A stretch of 64,000 nucleotides of DNA from Streptomyces longwoodensis (GCF_001514125.1 NZ_KQ948549.1:186001-250000); one strand, 5' to 3'; counted from the first letter of the stretch, positions 17,870 to 26,063 are shown. Numbers and translations are program-made. Notes: generated from the letters alone by a model not told the origin.

Positions 17870-19045
17870 TCAGGCGGCGTACTCGGCCGGGGCGCCGTCG
17901 CGCGTGGTGTCGGCCGGGGCGCCCTCGCGCGTGGTGTCGGCCGGGGCGTCCTCGCGCGTGGTGTCGGCCGTTGCCGCCTTCTCGGCCAGCAGCCGCCTGA
18001 TGTCCCGTACCGCCGCGCGGCCGGCCCGGTTGGCGCCGATGGTGCTCGCCGACGGGCCGTAGCCCACCAGGTGGATCCGCGGATCGGCGACCACACGCGT
18101 CCCCTCGACCCGGATGCCCCCGCCGGGCTCGCGCAGCCGCAGCGGCGCCAGGTGGTCGACGGCCGCGCGGAAGCCGGTCGCCCACAGGATGACGTCGGCG
18201 TCCACGCGCCGGCCGTCGTCCCACTCCACGCCGTCCGGGGTGATGCGGTCGAACACCGGCAGCCGGTCCAGCACCCCGCTCTCCAGCCCCTGCCGCACGG
18301 CGTCGTTGAGCGGCAGCCCGGTCACCGAGACCACGCTGCGCGGCGGCAGGCCCTGCCGCACCCGCTCCTCGACCAGCGCGACGGCCGAGCGGCCCGCGTC
18401 CTCGTCGAACGGGCCCTCACGGAAGACGGGCGGACGACGCGTCACCCAGGTGGTGGCGGCCGCGTAGGGGGCCAGCTCCATCAGGTGCTGCGTCCCGGAC
18501 GCACCGCCGCCCACGACGACGACCCGCAGGCCGGTGAAGGCCTCGGGGCCCGGGTACTGCGCGGTGTGCAGCTGCCGGCCCCGGAAGGTCTCCTGGCCCG
18601 GGTAGCGCGGCCAGAACGGCCGGTCCCAGGTGCCGGTGGCGTTGATCAGGGCCCGGCTGGACCACGTGCCGGCCGAGGTCTCCACGAGCAGCCGCCCGCC
18701 GCTGCCCTCGCGCACCGCGCGGACGTCCACGGGCCGCCGTACCCGCAGGTCGAAGGCGCGCTCGTAGGCGTCGAAGTAGGCGCTGACGACCTCGGAGGAC
18801 GGCCGCGCGGGGTCGGCGCCCGTCAGCTCCATGCCGGGCAGCGCGTGCATCCCGTGCACCTTGCCGTACGTGAGCGAGGGCCAGCGGAACTGCCAGGCGC
18901 CGCCGGGGCCGGGGGAGTGGTCCAGCACCACGAAGTCCTCGTCCGGAGCGAGACCGGTCCGGCGCAGGTGGTAGGCGCTCGACAGGCCCGCCTGACCGGC
19001 GCCCACGACGACGACCTCGACCTCGACCGCGCGCGTGTTGTTCAC
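17870..19045 (-). CDS. Flavin-containing monooxygenase-like oxidoreductase
   Basis: 391 residues. FAD-binding Rossmann motif VVVVGAGQAGLSSAYHLRR near the N-terminus, a second Rossmann VVVVGGGASGTQH near the middle for NAD(P)H, and ILWATGFR near the C-terminus as in class B flavin monooxygenases (CzcO-like). Substrate unknown. The C-terminus ends in three copies of a nine-residue repeat, ADTTREDAP-type, encoded by a 27-bp tandem repeat. GTG at 19045 is the best start because the Rossmann fold follows within nine residues. Confidence 0.82.
   Translation of the reverse strand: MNNTRAVEVEVVVVGAGQAGLSSAYHLRRTGLAPDEDFVVLDHSPGPGGAWQFRWPSLTYGKVHGMHALPGMELTGADPARPSSEVVSAYFDAYERAFDLRVRRPVDVRAVREGSGGRLLVETSAGTWSSRALINATGTWDRPFWPRYPGQETFRGRQLHTAQYPGPEAFTGLRVVVVGGGASGTQHLMELAPYAAATTWVTRRPPVFREGPFDEDAGRSAVALVEERVRQGLPPRSVVSVTGLPLNDAVRQGLESGVLDRLPVFDRITPDGVEWDDGRRVDADVILWATGFRAAVDHLAPLRLREPGGGIRVEGTRVVADPRIHLVGYGPSASTIGANRAGRAAVRDIRRLLAEKAATADTTREDAPADTTREGAPADTTRDGAPAEYAA
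17884..17964 (-). repeat. 27-bp tandem repeat, three copies, inside the monooxygenase gene
   Basis: Three nearly identical 27-bp units in frame, each encoding ADTTR(E/D)(D/G)AP. They form a hydrophilic tail that the family does not need. Copy number is likely to vary between strains. Confidence 0.85.
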
Positions 19046-19121
19046 GTTTCTACCAACAGCGCCGCGCGCGGGGATCTTCCCCCTCCGCCGCGGCGCCCGG
19101 CGCATGGGTCAGGATGGACGC

Positions 19122-19547
19122 ATGTCCGATGCCTTCACCACGCACGTCCTGTCCGTTCCGTCCGGCTCCCGCGAGGCCGTCGTCGACCTCACGCGCGACT
19201 GCGAGTCCTTCCTGCGCGAGGCCGCGGCCGGCCGTGACGGACTGCTGAACGTGTTCGTCCCGCACGCCACGGCCGGCGTGGCCGTCATCGAGACGGGCGC
19301 CGGCAGCGACGACGACCTGCTCGCGGCCCTGCACACCCTGCTGCCGGCCGACGACCGCTGGCAGCACCGCCACGGCAGCACCGGGCACGGCCGCGACCAC
19401 GTCCTGCCGGCCTTCGTCGCGCCGCACGCCACCCTGCCGGTGGTGGGCGGCCGCCTGGAGCTCGGGACCTGGCAGTCCGTGTGCCTGGTGGACACCAACC
19501 GGGACAACCCCGAGCGCACGGTCCGGCTCAGCTTCCTCGCCGGTTGA
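19122..19547 (+). CDS. YjbQ family (UPF0047) protein
   Basis: 141 residues. Conserved UPF0047 elements: VFVPHATAGVAVIE, a DDLL stretch, WQHRHGSTGHGRDHVLPAFVAPHATLPVVGGRLELGTWQSVCLVD (shortened here to its landmarks: HGS, GHGRDH and GTWQ), and a final RTVRLSFL. The His-rich pocket is a metal site, and some members show weak thiamine-phosphate synthase activity; the physiological role is uncertain. ATG 19122 has GGATGGA upstream; ATG 19104 is a possible longer start. Confidence 0.88.
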   Translation: MSDAFTTHVLSVPSGSREAVVDLTRDCESFLREAAAGRDGLLNVFVPHATAGVAVIETGAGSDDDLLAALHTLLPADDRWQHRHGSTGHGRDHVLPAFVAPHATLPVVGGRLELGTWQSVCLVDTNRDNPERTVRLSFLAG

Positions 19548-19571
19548 CGAGCGCGTAGGGCCGCACCGCAG

Positions 19572-19612
19572 CGGGGGCGGCCCCGCGCCGGATCACCGGA
19601 GGGCCGCCCCCG
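19572..19612. terminator. Bidirectional terminator hairpin
   Basis: Perfect 12-bp stem CGGGGGCGGCCC (19572-19583) / GGGCCGCCCCCG (19601-19612) with a 17-base loop. It lies between the convergent yjbQ-like and cold-shock genes and can serve both. Confidence 0.8.
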
Positions 19613-19620
19613 TCGGTCGG

Positions 19621-20010
19621 TCAGCCCTCGACCCAGCCGTGGTGCTTGGCGAACTGGGCCAGTCCGGCCCGCACCTGGAGGATCTGCTCCGCGGTCAGCG
19701 TGGGCGCCGCCACCAGCAGCGCCTCGGTGACCTCACGGGTGAACTCCTCCGTGTTGAGGACGTCGCACATCATGTCGTCGTCCAGGCTGAGCGGCTTGCC
19801 GTCCTCCCCGCGCGCGAGGCGCACCGACGACGCCTTCGGCCCGCGCTCGCCGTCCTCGATCTCGAACTCCACCACGATGCCCCGCCGCACCTGCGACTCG
19901 GGCATCAACATGTCGTTGACGTGCAGGAAGACGTCCTCCCCGCCGTCGTCGGGGGCGATGAACCCATACCCCCGCGCGCTGTCGAAACGCACCACACGAC
20001 CGGCAGCCAT
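19621..20010 (-). CDS. Cold-shock-domain protein with C-terminal extension
   Basis: 129 residues. The first ~65 form a cold-shock domain with RNP-1-like GYGFIAPDDG and RNP-2-like DVFLHVND, so it binds single-stranded nucleic acid. Residues ~66-129 (DDDMMCDVLNTEEFTREVTE, then LTAEQILQVRAGLAQFAKHHGWV) form a helical extension not found in CspA. Such two-part proteins are common in Streptomyces and their extension may be regulatory. The ATG at 20010 starts directly at the fold. Confidence 0.88.
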   Translation of the reverse strand: MAAGRVVRFDSARGYGFIAPDDGGEDVFLHVNDMLMPESQVRRGIVVEFEIEDGERGPKASSVRLARGEDGKPLSLDDDMMCDVLNTEEFTREVTEALLVAAPTLTAEQILQVRAGLAQFAKHHGWVEG

Positions 20011-20154
20011 CCCAACCCCCAACAGCCTCATCACACCCACTCCGGTGCACCTGGGCCCGATCGTAGCCATGCGGGGGGCCGGGGAGCGACCTCGGCGTCG
20101 CCGCCGCCCACGAGGGGTGCGTCTTTTCGGCCCGTGGTGTCACGGCCCGCGGTG

Positions 20155-21060
20155 TCACGGCGCGCGGTAGAGGGCGGTCAGCAGCTCGATCACGGCCTGG
20201 GTCGCCGGGTGCGGGTCGTCCCGCCACCAGGCCAGACGCACCGCGACCGGCTCGGCGTCCCGCACCGGCCGGTACACCACGCCCGGCCGCGGGTACTGGT
20301 GGGCGGTCGACTCGGCGGTCACCCCGACGCAGCGCCCGGTGGCGATCACGGTCAGCCAGTCGTCCACGTCGTGCGTCTCCTCCACGGCCGGCCGCGCGTC
20401 CGGCGGCCACAGATCCGCCGTGGTGGTGCCGGTGCGCCGGTCGATCAGCAGCGTCCGGCCGCCGAGGTCGGCGAGCCGCACGGACCGGCGCCGGGCCAGG
20501 GGATCGTCCGCGGCCAGTGCGCACAGCCGTCGCTCCAGGCCCACGATCGCGGTGTCGAAGCGGCGGTCGTCCTGCGGCCGGCGCACCACCGCGAGGTCGC
20601 AGGCGCCCTCCGCCAGACCGGCGCTGCTCGCGTTGACGCGCACGAGGTGCAGTTCGGTCCCGGGGTGCCGCTCGGCCCACTGCCGCTGGAAGGCGACGGT
20701 GTGCCGGCCGACCGCCGACCAGGCGTACCCGACCCGCAGCCGGGTGTGGCCCGAGGCCACCTCCTGCACCAGGGCGTCCACCTCGCCGAGCACCCGCCGC
20801 GCGTGCGCCACCACCCGCAGCCCGGTCGCGGTCGGCGCCACCACCCGCGAGGTCCGCCGCAACAGCCGCACGCCCAGAGCCTGTTCCAGGGAGGCCAGGG
20901 TGCGCGAGACGGCCGCCTGGGAGACGCCGAGGACGGCGGCGGCGTCCGTGAACCCGCCCTCGTCGACGATCGCCACCAGACACCGCAGCTGCCGCAGCTC
21001 CACGCCCCGCACGTCCCCCCGCGCCCCCGGCAGCTCCCACTGCTCCGCCGCTCCGTCCAT
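20155..21060 (-). CDS. LysR family transcriptional regulator
   Basis: 301 residues. HTH at about 17-75 (LRQLRCLVAIVDEGGFTDAA, LGVSQAAVSRTLASLEQALG, LLRRTSR) followed by a substrate-binding domain. Divergent from the EamA permease gene with only 53 bp between them, the usual layout for a LysR controlling its neighbour. A GTG at the codon of VELRQLRC would give a shorter product starting just before the HTH; ATG at 21060 is taken. Confidence 0.88.
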   Translation of the reverse strand: MDGAAEQWELPGARGDVRGVELRQLRCLVAIVDEGGFTDAAAVLGVSQAAVSRTLASLEQALGVRLLRRTSRVVAPTATGLRVVAHARRVLGEVDALVQEVASGHTRLRVGYAWSAVGRHTVAFQRQWAERHPGTELHLVRVNASSAGLAEGACDLAVVRRPQDDRRFDTAIVGLERRLCALAADDPLARRRSVRLADLGGRTLLIDRRTGTTTADLWPPDARPAVEETHDVDDWLTVIATGRCVGVTAESTAHQYPRPGVVYRPVRDAEPVAVRLAWWRDDPHPATQAVIELLTALYRAP

Positions 21061-21088
21061 ACGCTCATCGTATGGACGGAGCGAGGAA

Positions 21089-21101
21089 TGCATTTTGCGC
21101 A
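21089..21101. promoter_or_regulatory. Possible LysR-box (T-N11-A)
   Basis: TGCATTTTGCGCA fits the T-N11-A rule with TGC/GCA ends, in the 53-bp LysR/EamA gap. It lies next to the ribosome binding site of the permease, so spacing is tight. Weak call from pattern only. Confidence 0.35.
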
Positions 21102-21113
21102 AGAGGATGACGG

Positions 21114-22115
21114 GTGCACGCTCCGGGTATGTCTGCCGCCTCGTCCTCCGCCGCCTCCCCGTCCGCCGGAGCCTCCGCGCCGCTGACGCCCCCGGGCGCG
21201 CAGCCGTCCGCCGCGGCGGTCCCGGCCGGGGGCCGGCTGGCCGGGGTGGTCTCCATGGTGGGCAGCGGGGTGTCCAACCAGACCGGTGCCGCGATCGGCT
21301 CGCTCGCCTTCCCGGTGCTCGGGCCCGCCGGGGTGGTCGCGGTACGGCAGTACGTCGCCGCCCTCGTCCTGCTCGCCGTCGGTCGGCCACGGCTGCGCTC
21401 GTTCACCCGGCGGGAGTGGACGCCGGTCCTGCTGCTCGCGCTGGTCTTCGGGACGATGAACCTGTCGCTGTACACCGCGATCGACCGGATCGGCCTCGGT
21501 CTCGCGGTGACGCTGGAGTTCCTGGGGCCCCTCACCCTCGCCCTGGCGGCCGCGCGCCGCCGGGTGGACGCGTGCTGCGCGGTGGCCGCCGCCGCGGGCG
21601 CGGTCACGCTGATGCGTCCGCGGCCGTCGACGGACTACGTGGGGATGGGCCTGGGCCTGCTGGCCGCGGCCTGCTGGGCGTCGTACATCCTGCTCAACCG
21701 GACCGTCGGCCGGCGCCTGCCCGGTGCCGAGGGGTCGGCGGCGGCCGCGCTGGTGTCGGCGCTGGTGTTCCTGCCGGTCGGCGTCGTGCTCGCCGTCCGC
21801 ACCCCGCCGACCCTGCCGGCCCTGGGCTGCGCGGTCACCGCGGGGGTGCTGTCCTCGGCCGTGCCCTACCTCGCCGACCTGTTCACCCTGCGCCGGGTGC
21901 CCGCGGCCGCGTTCGGACTGTTCATGAGCGTCAACCCGGTCCTCGCCGCGCTCGTCGGCTGGATCGGCCTGGGCCAGCGGCTCGGCCTGCTGGACTGGGC
22001 GGCGGTCGCAGCCGTCGTCCTCGCGAACGCCCTCAGCATCCTGGCCCCCTCAGGGCGGGCCCCGCAGCGGCCGCCGGTCAGGCGGACCCGGCGCGCTCGG
22101 CGTCGCGCTGCTTGA
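21114..22115 (+). CDS. EamA/RhaT-type drug/metabolite transporter
   Basis: 333 residues with about ten transmembrane helices in two repeats of five (EamA domains), e.g. GPAGVVAVRQYVAALVLLAV and the conserved ITLEFLGPL-like VTLEFLGPLTLALAA, and AAFGLFMSVNPVLAALVGW in the second half. Likely exports amino acids or metabolites, as RhtA does. GTG 21114 is chosen because AGAGGA sits seven bases upstream; ATG 21129 lacks a site. Its 3' end overlaps the convergent DUF5997 gene by 38 bp. Probably controlled by the divergent LysR. Confidence 0.85.
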   Translation: MHAPGMSAASSSAASPSAGASAPLTPPGAQPSAAAVPAGGRLAGVVSMVGSGVSNQTGAAIGSLAFPVLGPAGVVAVRQYVAALVLLAVGRPRLRSFTRREWTPVLLLALVFGTMNLSLYTAIDRIGLGLAVTLEFLGPLTLALAAARRRVDACCAVAAAAGAVTLMRPRPSTDYVGMGLGLLAAACWASYILLNRTVGRRLPGAEGSAAAALVSALVFLPVGVVLAVRTPPTLPALGCAVTAGVLSSAVPYLADLFTLRRVPAAAFGLFMSVNPVLAALVGWIGLGQRLGLLDWAAVAAVVLANALSILAPSGRAPQRPPVRRTRRARRRAA

Positions 22116-22467
22116 GGCGGGCCGCTTCCTTGCGGACCTCCGCCTGCGTGGCGCGCTCCTTGGCCAGCCACTCCGGCATCTCGCTCTTCAGCGCCTCGAT
22201 CTGCTCCGTAGTGAGCGCCTCCGTCACCCCGCCCCGGGCCAGGCCCGAGATGGACACACCGAGCTTCGCCGCGACCACCGGACGCGGGTGCGGTCCGTTG
22301 TGCCGCAGCTCGCGCAGCCACTCGGGCGGGTTCGCCTGGAGCTCGTCCAGTTCGGCGCGCGAGACGGACCCCTGCTGGAACTCGGCGGGGGTGGCGGGGA
22401 GGTACACGCCCAGCTTCTTCGCCGCGGTCGCGGGCTTCATGGTCTGGGCGCTCTGGTGCGACGTCAT
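22078..22467 (-). CDS. DUF5997 family protein, internally duplicated
   Basis: 129 residues, unknown function. Two tandem ~45-residue units are visible: AAKKLGVYLPATPAEF then LDELQANPPEWLRELR, and VAAKLGVSISGLARGG then IEALKSEMPEWLAKER. Each begins with an AAxxLGV helix-turn pattern like a DNA-binding HTH and ends with PEWL. The C-terminus is a charged helix. It is divergent from a LysR effector-domain gene, 59 bp apart. A GTG seven codons upstream of the chosen ATG is an alternative start. Confidence 0.78.
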   Translation of the reverse strand: MTSHQSAQTMKPATAAKKLGVYLPATPAEFQQGSVSRAELDELQANPPEWLRELRHNGPHPRPVVAAKLGVSISGLARGGVTEALTTEQIEALKSEMPEWLAKERATQAEVRKEAARLKQRDAERAGSA

Positions 22468-22526
22468 GCCGTCCAGCCTATCCGCCACGGGAAAGGCCCC
22501 CGACCACAGCCGGTAACCTTGAGCGG

Positions 22527-23396
22527 GTGACTGACTCGGCGGATTCCCCCACGTTCCGGCTGGCCTACGTCCCCGGAGTGATGCCCGCCAAGTGGGTGCG
22601 CGTGTGGGGCGAACGCCACCCGGACACCCCCCTCACCCTCCTGCAGGCGACCGCCGCCGAGGCACCCGTCCTCCTGCGCGACGGCTCCGCCGACGCCGCC
22701 CTGGTCCGGCTGCCGGTCGACCGCACGGTGTTCAGCGCGATCCCCCTCTACACCGAGACCACCGTCGTCGTGGCCCCCAAGGACCACCTGGTGACCGCGG
22801 CGGACGAGGTGACCCTCGACGACCTCGCCGACGAGGTCGTCCTGCACCCCCTGGACGACGTCCTCGGCTGGGACCGGCTCCCCGGCGAGCCCGCCTTCGA
22901 GCGCCCGGCGACCACGGCCGACGCGATCGAACTGGTCGCGGCCGGGATCGGCGTCCTGATCGTCCCGCAGTCCCTGGCCCGCCTGCACCACCGCCGCGAC
23001 CTGACCTTCCGCCCGCTCACCGACGCACCCCAGTCGGGCGTCGCCCTGTCCTGGCCCGAGGAGGCCACCACCGACCTGGTGGAGGACTTCATCGGGATCG
23101 TCCGCGGCCGGACGGTCAACAGCACGCGCGGGCGCGCGAGGCCGGAGCAGGCGGACGACAGGCGCGACGCGAAGTCGGGCGGGAAGGCCGGCGGGAAGAC
23201 CGGGGGGAAGGCCTCCGCGAAGACCTCAGGCGGCAGTGGCGGTGGCGGGAAGTCCACCGGTGGCGGCGCGCGGTCCGGCGGCGGCAGCCGGTCGGGCGGC
23301 ACCCGCTCCGGCGGGGCGGCCCGCGGACGGAGCGGCGGCAGCGGCGGCAGTGGTGGCGGGCGCGGCGGCAGCGGACGGCCGCGCCGCCGGTCCTAG
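22527..23396 (+). CDS. LysR-type substrate-binding domain without HTH, with Gly/Arg/Lys-rich tail
   Basis: 289 residues. The first ~195 form a LysR effector-binding (type-2 periplasmic-binding-like) domain: FRLAYVPGVMPAKWVRVWGE at the start where RIG/RLGY normally follows the HTH, HPDTPLTLLQ, DAALVRLPVD, and GIGVLIVPQSLARL. No HTH precedes it. The last ~90 residues are Gly/Ser/Lys/Arg-rich (GGK and RSGG repeats), resembling nucleic-acid-binding basic tails. The TAG stop lies inside the inverted repeat of the MITE-like element that follows. Confidence 0.82.
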   Translation: MTDSADSPTFRLAYVPGVMPAKWVRVWGERHPDTPLTLLQATAAEAPVLLRDGSADAALVRLPVDRTVFSAIPLYTETTVVVAPKDHLVTAADEVTLDDLADEVVLHPLDDVLGWDRLPGEPAFERPATTADAIELVAAGIGVLIVPQSLARLHHRRDLTFRPLTDAPQSGVALSWPEEATTDLVEDFIGIVRGRTVNSTRGRARPEQADDRRDAKSGGKAGGKTGGKASAKTSGGSGGGGKSTGGGARSGGGSRSGGTRSGGAARGRSGGSGGSGGGRGGSGRPRRRS

Positions 23397-23594
23397 GGGG
23401 TGTCTTGTCGATCAGGCCGGGTCAGGGAGCGGCGTCTGGTGCCGTGCATCGCAAGGCGGAGGAGGGAGTCGATGCGGAGCGGTGGGGGCCCCTCCCGCTC
23501 GAGCGGAGGCGAGAGTGGGGGAGAGTGACGACAACGCGGCGAGGTGCGGTGCCAGACGCCGCGAGCCCGGTCTGATCGGCAAGACACCCCCTAG
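23393..23594. mobile_element. MITE-like inverted-repeat element, about 202 bp
   Basis: Both ends read CTAGGGGGTGTCTTG inward (left end from 23393; right end on the other strand from 23594). The imperfect inverted repeat extends for about 55 bp (shared parts GATCAG, CCGGG, GCGTCTGG, ACCG/GCCG). The centre contains a further GC-rich palindromic part around CCCGCTCGAGCGG. No gene lies within. From memory, similar short repeats recur in Streptomyces genomes, but I did not search. The CTAG ends may be the target site. Confidence 0.7.
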
Positions 23595-23610
23595 AACAGA
23601 CTCAGGACGG

Positions 23611-24087
23611 CTACTTCCCGGTCCCCCGCCCGATCTCCTCCACCAGCGGCAGCAGCCGGTGCGGCACGCGTTCGCGCAGGGCGACCTCCGTGCGGGTGCG
23701 CACCACGCCCGGCAGGCTGATCAGCTTCTGGATGACGTCCTCGAGGTGGGCGTTGTCCCGGGCGACGACCCGGGTGAGCAGGTCCCCGCCCCCCGTGATC
23801 GAGAAGGCCTCCACGATCTCCGGCACGGCGGCCAGCGCGTCACCCACGTCGTCGAGGTGCCCCTGGGTGACCTCGATGTGCACGAACGCCAGCACCGGGT
23901 GCCCCAACGCGGCGGGGGAGAGGGACGGCCCCGTCCCGGTGATCACGCCGTCCCGCTCCAGCCGGTCCAGGCGGGCCTGGAGGGTGCCGCGGGCGACGCC
24001 CAGGACGCGGGCGTACTCCCGGACGCTCGTGCGCGGTTGCTCCAGCAGCAGTCTGAGGATGCGGGTGTCCAACTCGTCCACGGCCAT
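23611..24087 (-). CDS. Lrp/AsnC family transcriptional regulator
   Basis: 158 residues. N-terminal HTH (ELDTRILRLLLEQPRTSVRE, LGVARGTLQARLDRLERDGVI) and a C-terminal RAM/AsnC ligand-binding domain (VLAFVHIEVTQG, VVEAFSITGGGDLLTRVVARD-like, with the Gly-rich turn SITGGGD). Usually binds an amino acid and acts as an octamer. ATG at 24087 with GAGGAGG upstream. It is divergent from the FUSC gene and the gap contains GGACCA/TGGTCC sites. Confidence 0.9.
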   Translation of the reverse strand: MAVDELDTRILRLLLEQPRTSVREYARVLGVARGTLQARLDRLERDGVITGTGPSLSPAALGHPVLAFVHIEVTQGHLDDVGDALAAVPEIVEAFSITGGGDLLTRVVARDNAHLEDVIQKLISLPGVVRTRTEVALRERVPHRLLPLVEEIGRGTGK

Positions 24088-24173
24088 GGCGCCCGGCCTC
24101 CTCGCTCCGTACCTGATCGCTCCCGACAGTACCAATGGCCCAGCGTGACGCCGCCCCGCTGAGCCGCCCGCCC

Positions 24174-24238
24174 TGGTCCGTTGGCTCGTCGGCGGACTGG
24201 CGGGGAGTGCTTCTGGTGGACCAATGGACCAGTGGTCC
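24174..24238. promoter_or_regulatory. Cluster of GGACCA/TGGTCC operator half-sites
   Basis: TGGTCC at 24174, GGACCA at 24218 and a perfect 13-bp palindrome GGACCAGTGGTCC at 24226-24238, all in the 293-bp AsnC/FUSC gap. ACCAATGG also occurs at both 24131 and 24220. Multiple phased half-sites suit an oligomeric Lrp-type regulator. The rest of the gap shows nothing else recognisable. Confidence 0.55.
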
Positions 24239-24380
24239 GGCGGTCGCTTGAGCAGATGGCGTCCGGGATGCTCTCATGGAGCCGTCGATGGCGCTGCGGA
24301 TCCCGCGGCGCCTTTTCCATGCCGGTGCACCGACCGGCGCCCGGAGTTGTCCGCAGTTGTCGCACAGGGGGCGGTACGCA

Positions 24381-25904
24381 GTGTTGAAGAGGGTGTTCGT
24401 GGCTCCGGACCCGGGGCGGGCGCGGCTGCGCTTCGCCGCCCGGGCCGTCCTCGGCATCGGGCTGGCGGTCGTGGTCTGCGGCCTCGCCGGACATTCCCTG
24501 ACGGGGGCGGTCACCGGCGGACTGGCCGCGCTGCTCGCCCTCTTCACGGTCGCCGACACGACCGTCCGCGGCCAGGCGGTCACCACCGCCCTGCTGCCCG
24601 CCGTCGGCCTGCCCGTCCTCACGGCCGCCGCGCTGCTCCACGACGTCCCCGTGGCCCGGGACCTGACCTTCCTCGCCGTCACGGGCGCGGGCGTGTACGC
24701 GCGCCGCTGGGGTCCGCGCGGGCACAGCCTGGGCGTCTTCGCGTTCATGATGTTCTTCGTCGCGCAGTTCCTGCACGCGACCACCGCGCAGTTGCCCGAG
24801 CTGTACGCGGCCCTCACGCTGTCCGTGCTCAGCGCGGCGGCGGTCCGCTTCGGCGCGTGGTGCTACGAGCGCCGGACGCCCCCGGCCGCCGTGCCCGCCC
24901 CGCCCGGCGGCACCGGCCTCGCCCGGGTGACCACCCGCCAGGCCGTGCAGGCCACCGCCGGCGCCGGGTTCGCCCTGGTGGTGGGCCAGCTGGTCTCCGG
25001 GCAGCGCTGGTACTGGGCGGTCGGCGCCACCTGGTGGATCTTCGTCAACACCACCTCGCGCGGCGAGACCCTGGTCCGCGGCTTCCGCCGGGTGCTCGGC
25101 ACCGTCATCGGCATCGGCCTGGGCGTGGTCGTCGCCGTGCCGGTCGCCGGCGCGCCCGTCCCGACCGCGGTACTCGTCGCCGTCAGCGTCTTCGGCATCT
25201 TCTACACGGCCGCCGTCTCCTACACCTGGATGATGCTCTGGGTGACCCTGCTCGCCGAGCTCCTGTACGGCCTCCTCGGCGTCCTCACCCCCGGCCTGCT
25301 GGCCCTGCGCCTCGCGGAGACCGGCGTCGGCGCGCTGGGCGCGGCCCTCGCCGTGCTGTTCGTCCTGCCGGTGACCACCCACGCCATCACCGACGCCTGG
25401 ATCCAGCGCGCCCTGCGCTGCGTCCACGCGTGCACCGCGGAGGCCGCCGCCCGGCTCGCGGGGCACCCGACGGCCGACCCGGCCCGGCGCGTCGCCGAGC
25501 TGGAGCAGCTCCTCGGACGCGTACGGCTCGCCGTCGCCCCGCTGGTGCACCCGCTGAACCCCGTACGCGCCCGCAAGGCGCGCGCCCGGAGCGTCCTCAA
25601 CCTGCTCGACACCTGCGCCCGCGAGATCCGCGGACTGGTCGCCGTGGCGGCCGACCCGGAGGCCTCCCACGACGCCCGCCTCGCGGCGGCCTGCCGACGG
25701 GTCGAGGCGGCGGTGGAGGCGCTCACGGACGGGGGAGCGGCGGCCGCCGAACCGCTCGCCGCACCGGTCCCCGCGCCCCGGACGGCGCCCGAGCCGTCCC
25801 CCGCGCACGGCCCCCTCGCCCACCTGCACGGCCTGGAACGCGCCCTCGCCGACCTCGCCCACCCGCTGCGCGCGCCCGCGGGATCCTCGCTGGTCGACGC
25901 CTGA
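24381..25904 (+). CDS. FUSC family membrane protein
   Basis: 507 residues. Two clusters of membrane helices (about 20-150 and 190-330) with the FUSC pattern around QLVSGQRWYWAVGATWWIFVNT and RGFRRVLGTVIGIGLG, then a long cytoplasmic helical region with Ala/Pro-rich tail. Related proteins (AaeB, YccS) export aromatic acids or other small molecules; the substrate here is unknown. GTG at 24381 with AGGGGG upstream is preferred; a longer in-frame ATG at 24276 has no clear ribosome binding site. Probably regulated by the divergent AsnC protein. Confidence 0.82.
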   Translation: MLKRVFVAPDPGRARLRFAARAVLGIGLAVVVCGLAGHSLTGAVTGGLAALLALFTVADTTVRGQAVTTALLPAVGLPVLTAAALLHDVPVARDLTFLAVTGAGVYARRWGPRGHSLGVFAFMMFFVAQFLHATTAQLPELYAALTLSVLSAAAVRFGAWCYERRTPPAAVPAPPGGTGLARVTTRQAVQATAGAGFALVVGQLVSGQRWYWAVGATWWIFVNTTSRGETLVRGFRRVLGTVIGIGLGVVVAVPVAGAPVPTAVLVAVSVFGIFYTAAVSYTWMMLWVTLLAELLYGLLGVLTPGLLALRLAETGVGALGAALAVLFVLPVTTHAITDAWIQRALRCVHACTAEAAARLAGHPTADPARRVAELEQLLGRVRLAVAPLVHPLNPVRARKARARSVLNLLDTCAREIRGLVAVAADPEASHDARLAAACRRVEAAVEALTDGGAAAAEPLAAPVPAPRTAPEPSPAHGPLAHLHGLERALADLAHPLRAPAGSSLVDA

Positions 25905-25946
25905 GGAGGCAGGCCGGGCGCGGTGCCGACGGCCGACAGGGCGTGG

Positions 25947-26024
25947 CCCTCCCGGCTCCGCACCGCCGCGCGCCCGGTTTCCACGCCGCCGCCCTCCCGG
26001 CTCCGCGCCGCCGCGCGCCCGGTT
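25947..26024. repeat. Direct repeat, two copies, 45-bp period
   Basis: CCCTCCCGGCTCCGC begins both copies (25947 and 25992), followed by nearly identical GC-rich sequence for over 30 bp. It lies in the 237-bp gap downstream of the FUSC gene; purpose unknown. Confidence 0.65.
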
Positions 26025-26063
26025 CCGCGCCACCGCGCGCACGACTCACCCGAAGTGGCCGTA

